Positions 58,249 to 64,000 of a DNA stretch of 64,000 nucleotides are shown piece by piece; within the stretch, counting starts at the first letter, position 1, and the number at the start of each line of letters is the position of its first letter. The notes under the pieces are model-generated. The model had not been told where the DNA came from. It was given only the letters and a program-made list of their open reading frames with translations, and made no database searches. The stretch is from Nesterenkonia sp. PF2B19 (GTDB lineage Bacteria > Actinomycetota > Actinomycetes > Actinomycetales > Micrococcaceae): assembly GCF_001758425.2 (NCBI RefSeq), contig NZ_MDSS02000008.1, positions 28,325 through 92,324 on the forward strand, read 5' to 3'. A program made the position numbers and the translations under genes.

Positions 58249-59134
58249 TCAGATCGCCATGAACTTGGCGAACACCTCCGGCACCTCGCCGTGGGCCATG
58301 AGACGGGCCAGGCGGGGGCCGATCTCAGCAGCCCTGGCGGGATCGCGGGTGATCAGGTAGGAGTGGCTGGCCCAGTCCCCGAACCCTGGCGGAGCCTGCC
58401 CCAGCCGCAGGTGGGTGCATCCCGTGGCCTGGGCCACCGCAATCCCCCCAGCGATGTCCCACGGTGCCGCACCGGTGAGTTCGAAGGCCCCGCTGGCCCG
58501 ACCCGCGGCCACGTGAGCGACCTGCAGGGCGAACGACCCCGGATTCCGGACGATCCCGAAGCTGCGGCAGATCTCCACAAGCTCTTCGAGCTCGGCCCCG
58601 GTGGAGCGCAGCCCCTGGAAGGGCTGCGAGGTCAGCACTCCGGGCCGCCCGGGATCCTCGGCCGCCGAGGCCAGCACGGAGTCGTCGACCCACGCCTGAT
58701 CGTCGGAAGCCCAGAAGGTCTCGCGCCGCAAGGGGTCATGCACTGCACCGGCCACGATCACCCCCTCCACCTCGGCGGCCACCGACGGTGGAGATGTAGG
58801 GGATCCCCGCGATGAAGTTGTGGGTGCCGTCGATGGGATCGATATGCCACCGCAGGGACGCAGAACCGACGGAATCGGTCGGCTCCGTGGCACCGAACTC
58901 CTCTCCGGCGATGGCCGCGTGCGGAGTCGCCTCCGCCAGGATCTCCCGGATCCGACGCTCCGAGGATCGGTCGACCTCGGTGACCGGATCGAACTCCGAG
59001 GTCTTGTGCTCGACCTCGACCGTCTCAGTGAAGGCCTGCCGAATGTCATCGGCCACAGCTTCGGCCGCGCGCCGGGCGATGCGGGCCAGACCCAGCGAGT
59101 CGTCCGTCGCGCCGTCGTGGTGAGTATGTGTCAC
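58249..59134 (-). CDS. Inositol monophosphatase family protein, frame broken by a small indel
   Basis: Lithium-type metal-dependent phosphatase fold. The N-terminal frame (GTG 59134) shows AIAGEEFGATEP and the metal motif DPIDGTHNFIAG, then is lost near 58785-58795. The following frame resumes SVAAEVEGVIVAGAVHDP and has the C-terminal motif APWDIAGGIAVAQATG. The break needs one base removed or two added, unlike the other breaks. About 295 residues after repair. The GTG overlaps the phnE stop by four bases, so the phosphatase is cotranslated with the transporter, suggesting it acts on the imported phosphorylated compound. Substrate unknown. Confidence 0.85.
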
Positions 59135-60897
59135 AGAATCTGCCTCCTGAGCCAGCCGGAGAATCTCTCCGTGGCATAGACGGTGATGAAGATCATGATG
59201 ATCAGGGCCAGGGTCTGATCCATCTGCCGGCCTCTGATCGAGGCATCCAGTGCGAGCCCGATGCCGCCGGCTCCGACGATGCCCATCACCGTGGCCGCTC
59301 GGACGAAGACGTCGAACATATAGAGCCCGACCCCGACGATCCCGGGCATCACCGTCGGGATCGTGGAGGTCACTGTGCGTTGCAGCCAGCTCGAACCCAC
59401 AGCTCGCATAGCTTCGTTCTGCTTCGACAGGTCGGTGTCCTCAATCGTGTCGGCGATGAGCTTTCCGGCCAGTCCGATGGATCCGATGGTGAGGGCCAGC
59501 ACCCCGGCCAGCGGTCCCATCCCGAAGGCGACCACCAGCAGCACCGCGATGATCAGCTCCGGCATGCCCCGGACCACGACGGTGGAGAACCGGGCCAGCT
59601 TCTCCGCGATCGGATGGAAGGTCGCGTTCTTCGCCCCGAGGATCCCGATCGGCAGCGAGATGATCAGCCCCAGCACGGTGGCGGCCAATGCCATCCAGAT
59701 GGTCTCCAGCATCAGATCCAGATGGCGCGTGAAGTTGGTGACGAAGTCCGGCGGGAACATGCTCACCACATAGGGCACGATGTCCTGGATCGCGGCGATG
59801 AGCTGCACCGGGCCGAAGCCCAGCAGCACGAAGCTGCCGACCGTCAGCACCACCGCGGAGACGCCCATGATCCAGCGCCGCAGCCGGAAGACGTCCCAGC
59901 CCACACTGATACGGCCTTCGGCCTTGGGCCGACGCCAGGCAGGTGTGCGCGCCCGCTGCAGATCCGCATCCCTGGCACCAGCCTGAGCAGCGCCGAGGGG
60001 CGCAGCGCCGCCGCGTCCCGCGCGGCGGGCAGTGAGACCTCGATACATCGCACGCAGGGAGAAGGGATTCTCCTTGGCTGGAGCCTCGCGGCCCAGCACA
60101 GCGGCTCGCGCCATCGCGGAGAGCCGCTCCGTGAGCAGCACCAGGACGAAGATGATGATCGCAATGGCCATCACCCGGGTGTAGACCATCTGTCCCTGGA
60201 CCCGCTGCAGCTCCAGACCGATGCCACCAGCACCGACGAAGCCCAGGATCACCGCGCTGCGCAGGTTGATGTCGATCCGGTACAGCGACAGCGAGATCCA
60301 GTTGGTCATCACCTGCGGCAGCACCGCCGAGAAGAAGGTCTGGATCCGGGTGGCGCCGGAGGCCCGACTGGCCTCCACGATGCCCATGTCGATCTCTTCG
60401 ATCCGGTCCGCGAAGAACTTCCCGATCATCCCGATCGAGCTGATCCCCATCGCCAACACCCCGGCAGTGGGCCCCACACCGATGGCTCGGACGAAGATCA
60501 GGGCGAACACCAGAGAAGGCACCGCACGGGTCAAGGTGATGATGAATCGACAGATGTTGTACGCCACCGGCCCGGTGGTGATGTTCCGCGCCGCCAGCGC
60601 CGAGACCGGCACCGCCAGCACCAGGGCGATGGCCGTACCCGCCAGCACCATCCACAGCGTCTCGATGACGGCGACGACGTAGCGCTGCCAGTCGACGAAA
60701 CTGGGCGGCATCATCCGATCGATCAGGTTGACCACCGAATCCATCCGGCCCCACACGTTCCAGGGCGTGAACCCGGTCTGCCAGAGCGCCACCCCGAAGA
60801 GCGCGATCACCGCCAGACCGACCAGCTGCAGACGCCGTCGCTTCTTGTCCTTGGGCGGCCGCAGCACCCGCGGACGCACAGTCTCCATCACACTCAT
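59131..60897 (-). CDS. phnE: Fused tandem PhnE-type ABC permease
   Basis: 588 residues holding two complete PhnE-type permease halves in one chain, joined by a basic linker (about 285-335). Each half has the ABC contact loop: EASRASGATRIQTFFSAVLPQV in the first (about 190) and QNEAMRAVGSSWLQRTVTSTIPT in the second, written here over two helices. Each ends with the VGAGGIGLEL or VGAGGIGLAL signature. Phosphonate and phosphite importers often have two PhnE genes; here they are fused. ATG overlaps phnC (ATGA). Confidence 0.92.
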   Translation of the reverse strand: MSVMETVRPRVLRPPKDKKRRRLQLVGLAVIALFGVALWQTGFTPWNVWGRMDSVVNLIDRMMPPSFVDWQRYVVAVIETLWMVLAGTAIALVLAVPVSALAARNITTGPVAYNICRFIITLTRAVPSLVFALIFVRAIGVGPTAGVLAMGISSIGMIGKFFADRIEEIDMGIVEASRASGATRIQTFFSAVLPQVMTNWISLSLYRIDINLRSAVILGFVGAGGIGLELQRVQGQMVYTRVMAIAIIIFVLVLLTERLSAMARAAVLGREAPAKENPFSLRAMYRGLTARRAGRGGAAPLGAAQAGARDADLQRARTPAWRRPKAEGRISVGWDVFRLRRWIMGVSAVVLTVGSFVLLGFGPVQLIAAIQDIVPYVVSMFPPDFVTNFTRHLDLMLETIWMALAATVLGLIISLPIGILGAKNATFHPIAEKLARFSTVVVRGMPELIIAVLLVVAFGMGPLAGVLALTIGSIGLAGKLIADTIEDTDLSKQNEAMRAVGSSWLQRTVTSTIPTVMPGIVGVGLYMFDVFVRAATVMGIVGAGGIGLALDASIRGRQMDQTLALIIMIFITVYATERFSGWLRRQIL

Positions 60898-61673
60898 GCC
60901 GCCTCCGGATCAGTGCTGGCATAGATGGTCGAGGCATCTGCGATCGTGATCTGGGAGGCATCCCGGTCGAAGACGATCTCTCCATGGCGCAGGCCCACCA
61001 TCCGGTCAGCCCACTCGATGGCCAGCTCCACCTGGTGCAGACTGCAGATCACCGTCAGCCCGTCCTCCTCACAGACCTTCAGCAGCAGCTCCATGATCTG
61101 CCGAGACGACTCCGGATCCAGGGAGGCCACCGGCTCGTCGGCCAGCACCAGCTCGGGCTTCTGGAACAGTGCCCGCGCGATGCCGACCCGCTGCTGCTGC
61201 CCGCCCGAGAGCGTGCCGGCCTTCTGGAAGGCCTGGTCCCCGAGCCCGACCCGCTCCAGCTGAGCCAGGGCCTCATGGCGCATCGCATTGGGATAGGTCA
61301 TCACCCCGTACCGGGGTCCCCGCAGTGTGCCCAGCGCTCCGGCCATGACGTTCTCCAGCGCGGTCAGCCGACCCACCAGGTTGAAGTGCTGGAACACGAA
61401 CGCCACCCGCTGTCGGAACCGGCGCAGCTGACGGGCCGACATCGCCATCGGGTCCTCACCGAGCACCGTCATCTCCCCGGAGGTCGGATCATGCAGCCGG
61501 TTCAGCACCCGCAACGTGGTCGACTTCCCCGACCCCGAGAGCCCCATCAGCACCAGCTTCTGACCCCGCGGGACGTCTAGGTCGATCCCGCGCAGCGCCA
61601 GAACCTCACCGTCATTGAACTCCTTGGTGATCCCCCGCAGGCTGACCGCGAGGTCACTCGAGCTGTTCGTCAT
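60894..61673 (-). CDS. phnC: PhnC-type ABC transporter ATPase
   Basis: 259-residue ATPase of the phosphonate/phosphite importer type. Walker A GLSGSGKST, signature LSGGQQQRVGIARAL, Walker B LVLADEPVASLDP and H-loop SLHQVELA are all present. The FQHFNLVGRLTALENVMAGALG segment is typical of PhnC. Start ATG 61673 (MTNSSSDLAVSLRG); an upstream extension in frame lacks similarity. Ten bases after phnD. Confidence 0.95.
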   Translation of the reverse strand: MTNSSSDLAVSLRGITKEFNDGEVLALRGIDLDVPRGQKLVLMGLSGSGKSTTLRVLNRLHDPTSGEMTVLGEDPMAMSARQLRRFRQRVAFVFQHFNLVGRLTALENVMAGALGTLRGPRYGVMTYPNAMRHEALAQLERVGLGDQAFQKAGTLSGGQQQRVGIARALFQKPELVLADEPVASLDPESSRQIMELLLKVCEEDGLTVICSLHQVELAIEWADRMVGLRHGEIVFDRDASQITIADASTIYASTDPEAA

Positions 61674-61683
61674 CGTCGCTCCT

Positions 61684-62637
61684 TCAGCTCTGGCAGGCCG
61701 GGGCATCGGTGAGCTCGCAGACCTCTGCGATCGGCTCCCAGTAGGACTCGTCCTCGGAGACGATCCCCCAGAACTGGCCCATGACCCGGCAGAAGTCCCC
61801 GGTCTCACCTTCGGCCTGCAGATCGTCAGGGCACTCGCCGCGCTCGTAGATGGCATCTCCGTTGAGCTCCAGGATGGTCTCGGTGATCATCGTCTGCAGC
61901 TCCTCGTCGATCTCCGTGGAGACGGAGATTCCACCTTCCGGCACCTCGTCCCGCCAGATGATGTCCAGGGCTCCGGGCTCGACGTCGTCGTTGTCGTCGA
62001 AGAAGATGACCTCGGCGTACTCGCGGTGGGTGAATACTGCGGCGCATTCGCCGTCGTACATGCTCCGGGCCGCCGAGGCGTGGTCACCGACGAAGATGCC
62101 GTTGACGTCACGTTCCGGATCCATCCCTACGCTCAGGAAGGCGGCTGCTCCGAAGAGATAGCCAGTGGCGGATCCGGGTGAGATGAAGCAGATGTCCTCT
62201 CCGGCGAGCTGCGTGATGTCCTCGATCCCGGAGTCGGCCCGGACGGCGGCCACCGCCTCGTTGCGCGGACCCTGTTCGTCCGGAGCCGTCGCGCCCACGG
62301 TGTCGAGCTGGGCGCCGTTGTCTCGTGCGATCCACTGGGCGAACGGCCCCAGCTGGACGAAGTCCAGGTCCCCCGCGATGGTCGCCTCGATCACGGCGGC
62401 CGGATCCGTCGCCTCGAAGAGCTCGATCTGGTAGCCGGTCTCCTCCTCGAACTTGTCGATGAAGAAGCTCCAGTTGTCGAGGGTCTCGGTCGCCGTCTCC
62501 AACGGAACGACCCCGAAGTTCAAGGTGCCGCCGTCTCCCGCGTCGCCGCCGTCGTCTCCGGCCCCGCAGGCCGTCAGCCCCAGCGCCGCGACGGCGGCCC
62601 CTGCCGTCCAGCGCATAATGTGTCCCCTGTGTCCCAT
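61684..62637 (-). CDS. phnD: PhnD-type solute-binding lipoprotein
   Basis: 317 residues. A short basic start and hydrophobic stretch AGAAVAALGLTAC give a clear lipobox with lipid-carrying Cys. The mature part is acidic and follows the PhnD pattern: LNFGVVPLETATETLDNW, LFEATDPAAVIEATIAGDLDFVQLGPFA over two strands, ICFISPGSATGYLFG and HREYAEVIFF. Binds an organophosphonate, phosphite or phosphate-ester-like ligand; the identity is open. First gene of the operon, behind a promoter with a perfect palindrome. Confidence 0.93.
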   Translation of the reverse strand: MGHRGHIMRWTAGAAVAALGLTACGAGDDGGDAGDGGTLNFGVVPLETATETLDNWSFFIDKFEEETGYQIELFEATDPAAVIEATIAGDLDFVQLGPFAQWIARDNGAQLDTVGATAPDEQGPRNEAVAAVRADSGIEDITQLAGEDICFISPGSATGYLFGAAAFLSVGMDPERDVNGIFVGDHASAARSMYDGECAAVFTHREYAEVIFFDDNDDVEPGALDIIWRDEVPEGGISVSTEIDEELQTMITETILELNGDAIYERGECPDDLQAEGETGDFCRVMGQFWGIVSEDESYWEPIAEVCELTDAPACQS

Positions 62638-62673
62638 GATGCTCTGCCTCTCATCCGGTGCTGATGATCCAAG

Positions 62674-62726
62674 AGTTTGTACTACAAACTATTAGGACTA
62701 TAAAGTGATACAGGTCACGAGGTCAA
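62674..62726 (-). promoter_or_regulatory. phnD promoter with perfect 17-base palindrome
   Basis: Minus strand: TTGACC (reverse complement of 62721-62726), 18 bases, TATAGT (62697-62702). The perfect palindrome AGTTTGTA-C-TACAAACT lies at 62674-62690, where transcription should begin, so a bound protein would block the start. Size and symmetry fit the MarR regulator encoded next to it. Confidence 0.78.
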
Positions 62727-62769
62727 GAGACGGTCTACCAGAGACTGGCAGGACGCAGATCCGCCCTGG

Positions 62770-63225
62770 TCAGATGATGCCGCGGCGTGTGGCCAGCTCC
62801 GTCAGCAGCCCCCGCAGGGTGTCGATGTCACCGTCAGGAAGCCCCGCCACCAGCTCATCCTCAGCGACCCGAGACATGTCGGCGCAACGGCGCTGAAGCT
62901 CCGCACCGGCCTCGGTGAGGGTGATGGCATAGCGCCGTCGGTCACGGGCGTCCCTGACCCGCTCGATGAGCCCGTCCTTCTGGAGGGCATCAGCGATGAT
63001 CGCCACACTGGCCTGATCCAGCACCAGGGCACGGCAGACCTCGAACTGCGCCACGGGCTGCGGCAGGCTCGCCACCGCCGTCAGCATCGCTGCCGACCGG
63101 GCGCTCAGCCCCAGGGGCTCCAGCAGCGTGCGCAGCCGGTCGGCCCGCAGCTGGTTCAGCCGATTCATGAGCCAGCCGATGTCGCCGGCCATCGGAAAAC
63201 GGGAAGTCTGAGCAGTGGCCACCAT
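62770..63225 (-). CDS. MarR-family regulator
   Basis: 151-residue winged-helix dimeric repressor. Segments: LGLSARSAAMLTAVASLPQPVAQFEV, recognition helix region LVLDQASVAIIADALQKDGLIERVRDARDRRRYAI (written over helix and wing) and dimerisation helices at both ends. Same strand as phnD, which begins 132 bases beyond its stop, with the palindrome between. ATG 63225 (MVATAQTSRF). The IS element ends only about 15 bases upstream of the start, so its own promoter has probably been displaced. Confidence 0.88.
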   Translation of the reverse strand: MVATAQTSRFPMAGDIGWLMNRLNQLRADRLRTLLEPLGLSARSAAMLTAVASLPQPVAQFEVCRALVLDQASVAIIADALQKDGLIERVRDARDRRRYAITLTEAGAELQRRCADMSRVAEDELVAGLPDGDIDTLRGLLTELATRRGII

Positions 63226-63240
63226 GGGCACCACTCTAGT

Positions 63241-64000
63241 TGTTGTGGGGCATGAGGTTGTCGGAGCCGGCGGGGCGATGAGAAAACGAACGGACTCCCG
63301 CCCGCAGGATGGTAATCGCCAAAGAACCACCTGCTGCGCGAAGGAGCCCGTTCATGCCCCACGCTACCGCGGTGCACCCGAACTCCACACTGACCCCGAC
63401 CGGCCGACTCAAGATGGTCGAACGCCACATCGACGACGGGCTGCCCATCGCCCATGTAGCCCGCGAGTTCCGCGTCAGCTGGGACACAGTGAGCAAATGG
63501 GTCACTCGCTACCGCGACCACGGTGAAGCCGGACTCGTCGATCACCCCAGCACTCCGCGCCACTGGCCGACTGCGACCCGGGAATCGGTAGTCGAGCGCA
63601 TCGAGGCGCTACGCCGGCAGCTGAAGTGGTCGGCTCGTCGGATCCATCTGCACCTGATCACCGGCGGGATCGACCCGCTGCCCCAGCAGCATGGGCTGGC
63701 CACCGGCGAGATCCACCCGCCGGTGCGGATCAGCCTGCGCACCGTGGGCCGGTGGCTGGCGCGACGGGGGATCTCCCGGCTCCGGGATCTCACCCCGAAC
63801 GGGGAGAACCTGCGCACCACACCGTCGGTGATCGAGGCCGAGCATCCCGGGGCCATGGTGCATCTGGATGTCAAGAAGGTCGGCACCATCCCCGACGGAG
63901 GCGGGCACAAGATCCACGGCCGGGGCAGCAGCAAAGCCAAGGCCTCCAAACGCGGCTCCGGGGCCAGAGTCGGCTATACCTATCTGCACTCGGCCGTCGA
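63241..64000 (+). mobile_element. IS481-family insertion element (right end outside window)
   Basis: Begins with the terminal-repeat-like TGTTGTGGGGCATGAG at 63241, directly after CTAGT. IS481-type ends commonly start TGTTGTGGGG or similar, with targets near CTAG. The element contains a transposase gene in the plus direction and runs past the window end, so the right terminal repeat and target duplication cannot be checked. Confidence 0.75.
63354..64000 (+). CDS. IS481-family transposase (N-terminal part; runs off window)
   Basis: Open from ATG 63354 (AAGGAG upstream) to the window end, 215 codons. The N-terminal helix-turn-helix reads RHIDDGLPIAHVAREFRVSWD, then YRDHGEAGLVDHPSTPRHWP, and the first catalytic-domain strand MVHLDVKKVGTIPDGGG carries the first acidic residue of the DDE set. 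The charged insertion KIHGRGSSKAKASKR is known in this family. The remaining DDE residues lie outside. Intact as far as visible. Confidence 0.9.
   Translation, partial: MPHATAVHPNSTLTPTGRLKMVERHIDDGLPIAHVAREFRVSWDTVSKWVTRYRDHGEAGLVDHPSTPRHWPTATRESVVERIEALRRQLKWSARRIHLHLITGGIDPLPQQHGLATGEIHPPVRISLRTVGRWLARRGISRLRDLTPNGENLRTTPSVIEAEHPGAMVHLDVKKVGTIPDGGGHKIHGRGSSKAKASKRGSGARVGYTYLHSAV

Overview
The window is chromosomal DNA from a high-GC Gram-positive actinobacterium, most likely a member of the Micrococcaceae (Nesterenkonia or a relative). The grounds are the strong G/C third-position bias, the gene order rho-prfA-prmC-tsaC-wecA-atpI-atpBEFHA, a Rho factor with a long Arg/Gly/Asp insertion, a mycothiol-type formaldehyde dehydrogenase, an NrtR regulator, and a HAIR-like element before a small heat-shock gene. 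The genus is inference. Many exported proteins are very acidic, which would fit a salt-tolerant organism.

Region 1 (1-18494, all minus strand) is housekeeping. Reading with transcription it runs argS-lysA-hom-thrC-thrB (arginyl-tRNA synthetase, lysine and threonine synthesis), then rho-prfA-prmC-tsaC-wecA, then the ATP synthase operon atpI-B-E-F-H-A, which leaves the window inside atpA. Region 2 (18594-27630, plus strand) holds an ArsR-type regulator with a tandem SRPBCC protein, a secreted GH43 glycosidase behind twin LacI-type operators, and a sugar cluster (Gfo/Idh/MocA oxidoreductase, two permeases, solute-binding lipoprotein).

Region 3 (27666-44850) is a nearly complete catabolic island for glycine betaine. 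On the minus strand a Rieske ferredoxin, a FAD reductase, a Rieske oxygenase, sdaA, glyA, soxBDAG and purU form one long operon. On the plus strand lie an IclR regulator, a dimethylglycine oxidase-like flavoprotein, a mycothiol-dependent formaldehyde dehydrogenase and an MBL hydrolase. Together they explain betaine to dimethylglycine to sarcosine to glycine to serine to pyruvate, with the released one-carbon units handled by MscR and PurU.

Region 4 (44935-51000) holds an APC permease with a YtcJ-type amidohydrolase, tRNA-Arg(CCG), an ABM-domain protein, a radical SAM protein and a YeiH-type membrane protein. Region 5 (50931-55123) is an NrtR-controlled NAD operon nrtR-nadA-nadC-cysteine desulfurase that lacks nadB. 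Region 6 (55150-64000) holds hsp20, a DUF4287/SRPBCC-like protein, an aldo-keto reductase, an unusual cytidine deaminase-ASCH fusion, a phnDCE-type transporter operon ending in an inositol-monophosphatase-family gene, a MarR regulator and an IS481-type element cut by the window end.

Two cross-cutting points matter. First, nine genes are split by about twelve small indels, nearly all apparent one-base losses and several in G/C runs, including genes of the ATP synthase operon. They look like assembly errors, so these genes are annotated across the break. Second, the most novel candidate is the protein at 57434-58159, a cytidine deaminase fused to a YqfB-like ASCH domain with the expected catalytic residues of both halves.
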